From assembly GCA_027596075.1 (NCBI GenBank), contig JADGJC010000147.1, positions 1 to 64,000 of the forward strand: DNA of 64,000 bases, written 5' to 3'. The notes below the pieces were generated by a model. The model did no database searches. It was given only the letters and a program-made list of their open reading frames with translations, and had not been told where the DNA came from. The position numbers and the translations under genes are program-made. The first letter of the stretch is position 1; every line of letters begins with the position of its first letter. The DNA comes from Rhizophlyctis rosea. Its lineage: Eukaryota > Chytridiomycota > Chytridiomycetes > Rhizophlyctidales > Rhizophlyctidaceae. Shown piece by piece: positions 36,210 through 47,435 of the stretch.

Positions 36210-38249
36210 CTACTGTCCATCCAAATACAAAAACTGCCCCGCAATCGCGGCCCCAAACACGATACAAATCACCGTGTTCTTCTTCTTGAAATGGTACAAC
36301 AACAACAACGTAACAATAAACACCACCGCACTGATCGCGTTATGGTTGACTTGCACGATCGGGTTGGGGAAGCGTGGGTCGGAGAGGTTGGTGGCGAGGG
36401 AGGCGCGGACTAGGTCGAAGGCTGTTACTGCTATGATCCTGTAATGGATCGGTCAAAAATCGATCATAAATGAGAGTTAGGTGGTGATTTTAGGGAGCCT
36501 TACCCGACGACACTGCCCGTGACACCTTCGAAGAATGCACGACTGGGTCCGTGGTCGACGAGGCGTTGGAAGAAGTTGTGGCCGATGATTGTGAAGGAGA
36601 AGCAGGGGATGAACATGCCGATTGTCATTAGGATTGCGCCTAGGAAGCCGTATCCAACTGCGGGGTTCCAACCAAACGCAAAAAGAAAGGAAAAGCCGTT
36701 AGCAAGATCAATTTTGTGTTTCTGCGACACGATGCATGACTCGTTACCATCTCCATCGTGACCATTCTTTCCACCGATAAATCCGACGAATGTAGCGAAG
36801 ATTACGAGAGGTGCTGGGAGGACGTTGCCCTACGGTTGAAAGTCCGTCAGCATCCATGATGCTTCACAAGTCCCAACATCAAAAACAAGTCCAAACCCCA
36901 GAACCTACCAACGCAATCCCATCCAAAAACTGCTGCTGCGTAATCCACCCACCAATCAACACAGCCTCCTGCTGCACAAACGGTATAGCCGTATACGCCC
37001 CTCCAAAACTCAACAGACCCCCCACAAGCCCCAACGCCGTCAAGTGTCCCGGTTCAGCTTCCTTCGCTACACCGAGTCCCAAGCTCAACTTTGACGGGAA
37101 GCCCTTGAGGACGACGTACGTTATGTACCCGGCGTAGAGTGCGAGAATAGTCAGGACGCCGAGGATACGGTGGTTACGGTCGATAAGTGTGAAGGCGATA
37201 CCGAATACAGCGAGGGTGATGAAGAAGTTTAGGTGGAGGGCGCTGTTGAATGCTGCGAGCATGGCGAGGATGAAGAGGTAGGTGTTGAATTGTTTGGTTT
37301 TGTGGTCGATGAAGGCGTGTTCGCTGATCTGTCGGCGGATGTGTATCAGATATCTCATTCAGCTTCCAACCCAACCCCATCCATCTCAATGCAACTCAGT
37401 CCAATCATAGTGCACTTGTGCCAGCTGCGCTGGCTCACTAATCTCCTTCGCAGATGCCACATCACACCAGCGTCCCCCTCCACCCCCCAACCCTCACCGC
37501 AAAAGCAAAAACCACAAATAGTCACCACTACCCACCTTATGCACAGCCCTAACAACAAACGCCGCAACAACAGGCTGCAACGCCTTGAACGTCGCATTGA
37601 AGTACACATTATCTAACCCAATAATCGTGTACACATAACTCAACACCAGCATCAAGACGAATCCGGGTAGAACGAAACCCAATCCTCCAATCAAGGCTCC
37701 GAGCCTCCCACGAGAGAGGTAACCAAAGTAACAGCAGAGTTCAGCAGCTTCGGGACCGGGAAGGATTTGGTAGACCGCAAAAACGCGATTGAACCTGTTT
37801 TGGGATATCCATTTTTCCTTGTCGACGAGTTTTTCTTTTAGGAGGGCGATTTGGGCTACGGGGCCGCCCCAGGCGTTAAAGCCGAAGCCCTGTTTATGGG
37901 AGGGATACGTGCGTTGAGTGGGTTATACTTTCGTGAAAGCTTGACTTAATTGATGGAGACGAAGACTTGTGATGGATTTCCCGTCATCCAATTTCCGGTG
38001 CTAAAGCAATGACACCTTGTTCCCTTCCGCATTCCCAACACCACTCACCAGAAAAACCACAAAGAGCTTCCACAATGATAGACGAGGAGCGTAAATCTTG
38101 TCCTCCTCCTCCGCATCAACTGGAAGAACCACGACGGTACTGTCCTTTGGAGGGTCGTCCTTCGTTGGGGAGTCTACGACTACAGAGTTCTGGGAGGTAG
38201 CTTCCGTTGCAACCTTCCGCTCTACTGGAAGTGTGTCTTCACTAGCCAT
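36210..38249 (-). CDS. Long-chain CHR family chromate transporter
   Basis: Six exons on the minus strand: 38249-38049, 37889-37536, 37328-36909, 36829-36748, 36657-36504 and 36438-36210; 479 residues with all phases closed. The protein has a charged cytosolic N-terminus (about 55 residues), then two homologous CHR halves. N-half: FLGFGFNAWGGPVAQIALLKEK, ILPGPEAAELCCYFG, GLGFVLPGFVLMLVLSYVY. C-half: LVGGLLSFGGAYTAIPFVQQEA, FLDGIALGNVLPAPLVIFATFVG, FFEGVTGSVVG. The FGG(P) and PGP motifs mark the family. CHR proteins expel chromate by proton antiport in bacteria; a Neurospora homologue instead promotes chromate uptake, so direction cannot be set here. It should lie in the plasma membrane or another membrane. 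The first and second introns (159 and 207 bases) are longer than the rest. No missing motif was seen. Confidence 0.92.
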
Positions 38250-41200
38250 GGTGGGAAGGTAGTGGGGTAATGGAAGTACGATGGTACGAGGTCCATAGGT
38301 GAAAGGGACGTGGGGAGGGTGGGGGTTGATTATATGCTTTTTCTCAGCACTGACAACACACCAACAAAAACCTCGTAATAACATTGCGAAGCCACAATTG
38401 CGCGAGTGTCACAAAACGCAATTGATCGCCGGTCCGGAGCTGTCCGGAGGTGCCGAGAAATGGGTATTGCATTGAAACGGAGGTAATGCTGGGCCGCAAT
38501 TGGTGATACACAGTGGTCATCGGAGCCTTCCGGAATCGCGCAATTTGCACTCCTCCTGTGTTCCGGGAAGTGGGTTGGCCAATACCAATGTGTCGTTGCT
38601 GATTCAACTCGAACATTGCTCATAGTGCACCTCAGGGAATTGTGATTCTTGAAGTCATTCGCTCTTGAATTTTGGGGACCTATTGAACAGTAGTGACTAT
38701 GATGTGTCCAAGTCGCAAAAGAATCATTGATTGGGGACGGATCAACTGAGTCGTGGCGAGGAGGTCTACTTTCAACAGGGACCCCCATTCGAAGGCTGAT
38801 TGATGGTTGATGGTTGCGGAGTGTTATGAGTGACCTGGTACCGTATGCCCAGAAAATGATGATTGACCTATCACTTTGCTCCTGACTTGTGTCGTCTTAT
38901 GATGATGGCGCGCAAATGCTATGATTTCATGCATCAACGTGGCCTCAGCAGATCGTGACTTCTGATTCGCTTCTTTCGCATTGTGTGCACCGTCTCGGTG
39001 ACGGGGACTTATACACAAGCTGTCAAAGCCAAAAAGAACTGATCCAGCAAGTCGGATAGTGAAACATTTTTGATGAGCTTACAAATATGCTGATGCCTTG
39101 ATTGTAGCTGAGGCAACTTGAGGGATTCAAGGTCTTGGAGATACCACAAGCGGCTTTGTTCACATTTCCCATTCCACTTTTATCACCACGTCAAACAGCG
39201 GTCTGGTGAGATCGATATTGCTAAGGTTTCATACGTCCCCCCCCCCCCCCCTCTTCACCCTCAGCGCCCGCTGGGGAGAGTGTTGCGGTCCCTAAACAAT
39301 CGGACTTGACCTTATGAGGGATACGCTCGTCGAGAGTTTGGACCTTCTCGAAGGCCTATCGCAATGGGCAGTAGCAGCAGCTTGCAAGTAGTCGCACCTG
39401 CTTGCAAGCTCAAAGAGATCTTACCAAACTCAGCGTGAAGGCGTGCAATCCTGCCACTTTCCACAGTGTGCATGCATTGAATCTCAGATGGATTTTGGAT
39501 CGCAGTCGTCCGCACCTTCGTCTCTTCTTTTTCACATGACATGTGTGTACTTATTTGGAACAATCTCTTAATTGGACATTCTTGATAAAGTCGCGGAAAT
39601 GTAGCAGTAGCTACATAACAAAAAACAAAAGGGGCGATGGCAGATTGATCAATAGAGATTCCATTCAGTCATCACTTTAATGAAATAGCCTGTGTTCAAG
39701 ATTTGAAATCAAGATTTCCCAAGAGTTGAAAGGTCTTACAGGCAAACCGGGAATTTCAGCTTTTCACATACACTTGAGACGACGTGCCCGTCATCACAGG
39801 CAGTGAGACGAGATCCTCCATAAACTGCGACTTCTTTGAAATTGCATCATGAGCGAAATCGGATGTAGCGCAAGCGGATTTCTTGAATAATGTCCAACCA
39901 TGCACCGCTCTTCAGACTGAAGAGCGACCTTGGACGACCCGAAGAGGAATGGAAACCTGGCATTCCTCGAATTGAATGCCATTCGTGATCAAGACCGTCC
40001 GTTTCGGCAGCCCATGGTGGGACCGGCCTTCAATGAACACATCTCAAAATGAGGGTGATGCAACTTTGGTCCAAACCCCAATGTATCAGCTAACATGGTG
40101 CAGTCATCAAAGATGGAGTTCGTCCAGAGCGTGCCTCTTTTTGAGAGGTGGTAAGACATATCATGATCCCCGCTCCTTTCAGCCGCAACGGCCACGCCCT
40201 GTTGGTGGCATACCCCATTTATCCACCTAGTGTTTTTTCCTCCAATTATGTGCGCCACCGAAAAAGGCGAGGACAAACTTGAACACATTGCCAACCCGAC
40301 ATGCCAAATCATTTCAAGTGGGCTTCTCGCCCTCGTGAACAAATTCATGGTCCATGCAACCTATCTTGCTACCGTATTGCGCTGCTCGGGAAAGGGGCAT
40401 TAAAGTGACCTCAACCACCAAGAACGTCTAGTTCCACAACGTTCGCTTGACCCACTTACTCTTGAATCCAACAAATCAAACTTTAGTCTGGTTGAATACT
40501 TGTGAATTTCATTGCACTTATCTCTTTTCACTGCACCCATGACCGACAAAGAAGAATGATGACCAATCCTCGGTCGATTTCAAACATGGCTGAAACAACT
40601 GACATGCCGAACGCTGGCATGTTGGCCTTTTAATCTCAGAACGCACAGCTCAAGCATCATACTTCGCACACACGGTCCCTTCTGATCATTTCGTGATGGG
40701 TGATGAACTGCATCAGGGGGAGCTTGTGATGAAGCTCGGCCTGCCAGATCTGCTATTTCAAATATATAAATAGCTCGCCTTGACAAAGTTTGTCTTTGGG
40801 CCAAGCGACACCCGCCAGATTTGAGGCACCGTTGTCGGGATTACTTTGTCTACAATTGAGGGATTGGACGGATTGCAATATGTGTGGTTTAGTACGCTCA
40901 CCTGTACCACGGACAATAAGGGTTGGCGGTGAAATGCAGGAGACACACCGTGAGACGAGGATCCCTGTTCGTCTCCCTTGCCGCAGACAGACATCGTGCC
41001 ACTGCCACTATTCAGCAATTTCCAGCATCTTTTCAACATGCGACGTGTTGAATCAAGTGCATCCATTCGGGATGATTCGACTGATTGGCTTTCGGCAACT
41101 ACCAATAAGAAGCGATCTGCCAGGGGCGACGGAGCAATGCGATGACCCAATGGCGCGCGATGCCATCGCAACCAACCCCGATGATGCAGCTTAAGATACT

Positions 41201-41984
41201 TCTGATGGTGGACGTTATGTGTAGCAGTCGATACATATCCTTTTTCCTGCTACGGCGACACACTTCAGGATCAATTATCAACAACGGCCAACGTCAATGA
41301 AGAACTGACATGTAGAGCTCTTGGAGCAGAAACGGGAACTGGGCCCACGCATCTGGAATGAGTTGCCTGCTTGACATCATACTCCACCCGCAAAAACAGG
41401 GCAATGCTCGTTGGACATTAAAATTGGAAGTCCCTCATGTGTACACATACAGACTTCAGAGCAAATTGAAAATGGTCGAAGAACGAATGCTCAGTGCGTC
41501 ATTTGAGAATGGAAATTTTTTTCCTTGAGATGTTCAATGGTAGCGTTATCTGGCCTATAGAGAGTAATATCAGCGGCCTTGCCTTTGTCTGGTGTGTGCG
41601 GCTGTACCCGAATCCAAGATGGCAACCATGTGGTGCCAAACTACCTTTGAACCTTGCTATCGTCTCTCAAACAGAACTCTTCCCAGATGCGGTGAGTACC
41701 CTTTGTCTAATTCTCACGAGTGCGACCAATTTTCTTTTGTGTTCCGCAAAGAAGGGTTCGTCCCCTTGGCGATGTGTGAAAATGATAGATTGGGACATAT
41801 CGAGCTATCACAAAAGAGAAGCTGGAAGAAGGGAAGTTGAAACAGATAGAACGACTCCCTGTCGGTCTGTCCAATCAATTCCAGTCACTGTTTGGAAACT
41901 TGAAGCCGCATGCATCAAGCATCCTTCCTTCCACGTCTATAATTTGAGCGGTCAGCTTTTGATATTTGAGCTGTACCTTTGGTA

Positions 41985-42725
41985 GATCCAATGCCGACAG
42001 CGACATGATTCCCGTTCATCCTGTCGAGACAAAACTCGCTCTGATGACGACCGCATTACTTTTTGATCTCTCAAAGCTTGGATGAGTGCGTTTTGGTGCA
42101 TGGCCATTGCCAGCTGTGTCAAACGGGTCCCCTCTTTGAAACTCTTTGTGTGATCCTTCAGAGCCAATTGGGTGGATGTATACCGTGCGTTTATAACCCA
42201 AGGCATCTTGCCCCTATCGAAGTCAGCTGCAATAAGTACACAAGACGACTTCTCCAAGGACTGGTGCTGCTTCTTGTTACACCGATCATAGATGAGCAGT
42301 GTTGCGTTTGACGTACTCTCGTGAACTGTTACGCCTACACGATCATTCGTATCGCCCAACAGTAACCACCCAAATACCCTTGAACTATTGCCCAACCTGC
42401 CTTCTGGCGATGTAATGGAGTTTTGGTAATCTCGCTTTTTGCACATCGTGCTGTCAACACATGATTGATCTCCATTTCATCCGATACGTCATTTGAGATA
42501 ACAACTTGTTAGTGCTGTAGACCGGTCAGACAAAAGGAATCCGGGAAAAAGCGTATGGACGGCGGGGGACGAAGAGGTTCTCCAACTCGCAAAGCGTTGA
42601 CCTTGAAGAGCAAGTGTCATAAAAGTTTTGATGCGAAGAATCTAGCGCTTGAACTCCAAATCTCACTTTGCGGTGAATCATGCAGTTCTTACAACTTAGC
42701 GCAGCTAACGGAACGATAGAAACCA
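41985..42725. repeat. Diverged duplicate segment, copy A
   Basis: Aligns end to end with 44135-45015. Anchors include GTCAGCTGCAATAAGTACAC versus GTTAGTTGCAATGAGGGAAG and CTTTGCGGTGAATCATGCAG versus CCTTGCGATGAATCATGCAG. Identity is roughly 60-70 percent by eye with small indels. Confidence 0.65.
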
Positions 42726-43509
42726 TCAGATCACGAGAATGCAGAGCGCAGAATGTCCGCCACCAGAGGTTGAGAGGGTGGCGGTTGAGGGGGAGTCTGT
42801 GTGTCGGGATTTGGGGTCGTGGATTACGAGGTCTATGTAGTATTACCCTTTCCAATGCTCGAAAAAGATGCCCGAAAAAGATCCATACAGTTAAGGAGCT
42901 GCGAAACGTGCATAGATCAATTAGCATGTCACGCGAAGTTGAATCTCAAGTGTGCTTCATATCTCAACTTACCCAACCTATACGATTCATCTCCAATGAA
43001 CATACCCGCAAGGGCACTTTGAGATAATCGTGCCATATGCCAAGTACAACGTTCGGGACCATTCAAATTGACACGCCTTAGTAAGCGAAGATTGAGGGCA
43101 AAAAGTTACAAAGCAGTGCATTAGCTCTTCAGGTTCCATAAGATCGAACCCTCCTTTTTCGTGCTCATGGAAGGTTGATGCTGATGAGTGCTTCATGATG
43201 GCACAAGCATGTCTTCCTAATGTGCCGGTGTCAATTCGGACTACTGACCCATGTAGGCGAAGATGGGGGATCGAGAAAAAGGATGGACGCCAAGCATCTC
43301 CATCAGGCCAGGAATGGTGGGGGTGACGCTTCTGACCATCATTTGATCATCCAAATTTCAAGTTACAGAACCACCCCTCCTTTCAAATGACCATTTATCA
43401 TGATGTGCCAGCTCCGCACGCAAATGAGCTTCCTTAATCCTCAATCAATAGGCACTTCAAGAAGACGTCACCATGTCAACCCGTAAACTCAGCTATGTCT
43501 CGCCGAGAG

Positions 43510-44000
43510 CATGGAGCATGTTGATCGTGCAATTGCATTCACATTTGCTTTCCTTTTGTCACTGGCAAGAATGAAAGCCTTAAGGGATCGAGAAGACGGT
43601 GAGACTCGACAAGGCCAATGCACTCATGCAACCCGTCAATTAAGGAGGGCTGCCAGGCCAACCTTCAAATTGAACTCATTACGTAGGAGGAGTGATGGGA
43701 TCAGACTGACGATATCGTATCGGCCAAGCAGATTCTGCCGCACCAACGGGACCTCCCATACAGACACCATCAAAACTGCAGAACAACATAATTGAGACGC
43801 CAACGACGATGTGCCAGACTTTGGCAGGTGCAAAGGGCCGAACGAATACACGTCCTTCAGGCCTTGAGGGTTTGGGATTGTAAAACCTTGAGCATGCAGA
43901 AAACTATTTGCGAAGCACAAGCTCCCATATCCCCTTCTCAATCCTGAAAGAGGATAGTTGGACCTCTCTGGATCTTCAGGCGGATGTTGACACTCCGATT
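43510..44000. repeat. Diverged duplicate segment, left module
   Basis: Aligns with 46270-46720: TTTGCTTTCCTTTTGTCACT versus TCTGCTTTCGTTTTGTCATT, the shared TATCGGCCAAGCAGAT, and CGAACGAATACACGTCCTTC versus TGAACGAACACGTGTCCTTC. Confidence 0.6.
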
Positions 44001-44134
44001 AGGGAGTCCTAGTGACCCAGCAGAGACACCTGGGCAAGACAAGGCCCATCCAATACGGTTATTCCCGAGAATCCTTTTTCTTTTCTGCAATCCTTCGTGT
44101 CAATTGTTTGGGCATGTAGGATGTATCCGCAACA

Positions 44135-45015
44135 GGTCAAATGCCGAGAACGGCAAGATACCAGTCCATCATGTTGAGACAATCCTTTCCCTGGTGACGA
44201 GCAATACTCTCTGAACTCTTAACCTTCTATGATTGCATTTACCATCAACAGCTGTGACGGACGAGCTCCCGATTCGAAACTCCGTTTGCAATCGCTCAGG
44301 ACCAGACGGAATGGAATTTGGCTAACTCAAGGGCATCGCGTGGCTGTCAAAGTTAGTTGCAATGAGGGAAGAAGAGCGTCGCCTCGAAAGAAATGGTGCT
44401 CGGCATCTGTACTAGGACCCGAAAATGAACACGTTTTTCGTTCGGTATCACTGTCATGGGTTATTGCCCAAACAAATCCTCCATATCGCTCAACTTCAAC
44501 CACTCAAAAGGCGATGCTCAACATGGCCTTCAGCAATGTCATGGATTGCAAGAACCTGGCTTTTTGCCGTGCTGCCACACACAGGATAGAGCATAAATTA
44601 TCGATTGAATACGTCTCTAAAGATCGCATTTTGTTAGCGCCGGAGAGCGGGTCAACAAAAAGGAATTGAAAAGAGCAACGACCGGAGTAGGAGGAGGCCT
44701 CCAACTGGCAGACGATTGATTTCGAACGACAATCGCAGTAATCGCTATTGGGAGTTTGAAGCGAAGAATAGCCTAAGCCAGCGTATGAGATATCTCTCCT
44801 CATGTCAATTGTGCCGGGACCATCTAGATACACCTATACCACCGGTACTGAATCATTTTGTCCCTTCAGCTTCCAGAAACTCGCATTCAAACAGCGCAAA
44901 TAGGAGCCGTGCCAGTGTTCGGAGCTGCACTCTTTCTTCAAATTCCAGATCTCCCCTTGCGATGAATCATGCAGTCACACGTCGACACAGCAGTTGGAAC
45001 GATGTACACGTACCT
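44135..45015. repeat. Diverged duplicate segment, copy B
   Basis: Partner of copy A, same orientation, offset about 2.15-2.3 kb. It lies immediately right of the left module, suggesting one original unit of about 1.5 kb. Confidence 0.65.
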
Positions 45016-46269
45016 GACCTGTAAAGGTATGCAGTCGTGTTTCCTCCTTTTTGGTTCTCAGGTAATTTGAGATGAATCTGACCAAATTTAGAAGAGTCCA
45101 CACTCCTTTACATAGTATGTAAGGTGATGGCATCATTCTTTCCAAGCTCGACTCAGATCGTAACTTTTCACTGAAGGAATCTTGAGACAATGGGGCGAGA
45201 GCCAACGTCGCTGAACACAGATGTGCCACGGACTCCTACTTCGTAGCTTCGCTGGAGATCGTTTCGTCCAAGTCCAGCCTTTTGAGGACACATTGAGGCC
45301 CTGAATGCTGCGGCGTAAGCTGGCGTAGGTCCGTGTTATCAGCACAGGGAGAATTCACATGGAAAGGAAGCGGGTCAGAATGGCGCCGGCGTTTCTCCTT
45401 CTCAGTTGGAAACTCTGAGCTAAATCTGCAACCTTTGCCAGCAAAACAAGCTGGAGGGGGGAGGTAGGTTGAATCATATTGTGTTTGAATGCATACCCCT
45501 TGAACATTCATGCACTTCATCCTGCCATCTCCATACTTGTTGAACCGAGTTGCAAACAAAAAAGATCCAAAGGACTCCCGCTGACGCATTGCAAGATGCG
45601 CATACATCGATTACATCATCTCACTCGTTTTGCAGCTCAAGATGCGCCTTACCATACGCTTGGGTTTTGTCCTGCCTTCCCTACCCATCCCATCTTAGCG
45701 GAATGAATCTCATTACGCAAGCCAAACCAGTCCAAGATCGTTCATTCTGGCAGGTCAGAGCAAAGTGAGCAAGCCCGGTCTAAGGAAGAAACAGTGTCTA
45801 AACTCTAGTAGCTCTTCATGCGTCGCCACGAGAGTCCTCCTTTTTCTTGTTCAGAAATAGACCAAAACATGGCCCCGGCTCCTCACTCTCCTCAAATGAT
45901 GAATGTGACACTGCTCACAAATATGGAGGAAGATGGCAATATGGGGGGAAAAAATGTTAGTTCCATGGTTGTATATGAGCCAAGAATGGACCATAAAATT
46001 CACCATGGCTGCTGCTTTTGAGAGTCTTTGAGGCTTTTGGCCATGATTCGGTTCATGATCTTCAAAGTTTCAAAGTTACGACGGAACCTCTGAGGCCAAG
46101 TTTGAGCCAGCTGAAAACCATGAGTGGGCCAATGATGCGGATGCTAAACAAAGATGAAAGTCTCCAAAGCGTCTATTGATCAGGAAGCGATATCTAAGCC
46201 CGCGAAACCGTCTTCCCTTGAATTCCGCATTTGAGGTCCATTCTTAAAAGCTGGAGAGGTATGAAGAAT

Positions 46270-46720
46270 GCTCATTACGCCTTTGATCCTGATTATGTCA
46301 ACATCTGCTTTCGTTTTGTCATTGGCAAGTCTTGGACCTTGGAGGACTTGACAGGGGCCGCCGCGTGATCAGGTGTCCTTTGGCAGCAAATAGCTCAAGA
46401 TTATCGCAATGTTACTTACACATGATATGCGTATGGAATCAGGTGGTGCCAATTGATATCGGCCAAGCAGATGGTGGAGGCGCAACGAGTTGTTTGACAA
46501 AATCATGATTGGAAAGCAGAACCAAAAAAAAACTCCGGAACGCCAAGGTATTTTGCCAAACCTTGCCAGCGGCAAAGCGGTGCACTTTGAACGAACACGT
46601 GTCCTTCGGCTGGTGTTTGGGCATGTGAGGGCTTATCCAGGGAGACATTCTTTATGCAGAAGCGCCAATTTTATAATCAGGAAGTTTGGATCTGTCTTGG
46701 TCTTCATACTAAGTTGGACT
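46270..46720. repeat. Diverged duplicate segment, copy C of the left module
   Basis: Partner of 43510-44000, same orientation. No convincing copy of the right-hand module (A/B) follows it. Confidence 0.55.
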
Positions 46721-47435
46721 GTCTTACAATGGGAGCGGCAGACACTGCTTAAAGACAGGACCCTCTTGATAAGGTCGTTCCACGGATTACTTTTTTCCAT
46801 TCCTGCGTCCTTGGTGTGAGGGAACATCCTGAATATCCATCTGAAAACTCCACGGTACCTATCTCATCAAGTACGAAGGTGAAAAGAAAGGGGCAGGTGC
46901 CATTACCAACAACCCCGATGTGAATGACTTCCACATTCGTCAGTGCGTGCTAAGATCGATGCCATGCTCAAACATCTCAACCCCTCACAAAAGGGTTCAG
47001 AGCAGGCAAGAAAGCCTTCCGACCTCAATCCACTCCAAAGAAACGCCGAACAACTAATCAAAACTTGCTATGAGACACAAAAACAAGGCCCATGCCGCCA
47101 TACTCATTTTATTACCCGCCAACATAAATAGCCGCAAGCAAAGCAAAAACAAGCAAAGCCGATGAAAATCCATCAGCTAGACGAAAAAGACACGTTACAC
47201 GTTTACGTTACTACTGACAAACAAAGTTCTACACCTACGAAAACACAATATCGCAAGAAGAAGTCGGAACCGTCCCATCCCCCTCCCCACATCACTATCC
47301 CTCCCACCATCATCATCATATTTTCCCACCCTACAACGTCTATAAATTACCTCCAATCCCTCGTCGTAGACACTTTTATACAAGTTATCCCCTCCCCTCC
47401 TTTTATATTTAAACTCTACATCCCCTCCCATTCCT

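Larger units (their letters stand above)
38250..47435. other. 9-kb gene-free tract with diverged repeats
   Basis: The longest interval without a supportable gene. A C-homopolymer lies at about 39237-39251. From about 41985 onwards diverged duplicate segments can be aligned by eye. The longest open frame (164 residues, minus strand, 41952-42446) lies in one repeat copy, while the matching frame of the other copy is broken by stops, so it is not a conserved gene. Confidence 0.55.

Noticed and set aside
39237..39251. C homopolymer run
   Set aside because: Simple homopolymer in noncoding DNA with no associated feature.
41952..42446. 164-residue minus-strand open frame
   Set aside because: It lies in a repeat copy whose partner (44135-45015) has stops in the same frame, so there is no sign of retained coding.
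42640..42740. Possible Zn2Cys6-like motif (SCKNCMIHRKV) in the diverged repeats
   Set aside because: Cysteine spacing is wrong after the second Cys and the partner copy has lost one Cys; too weak to call a transcription factor relic.
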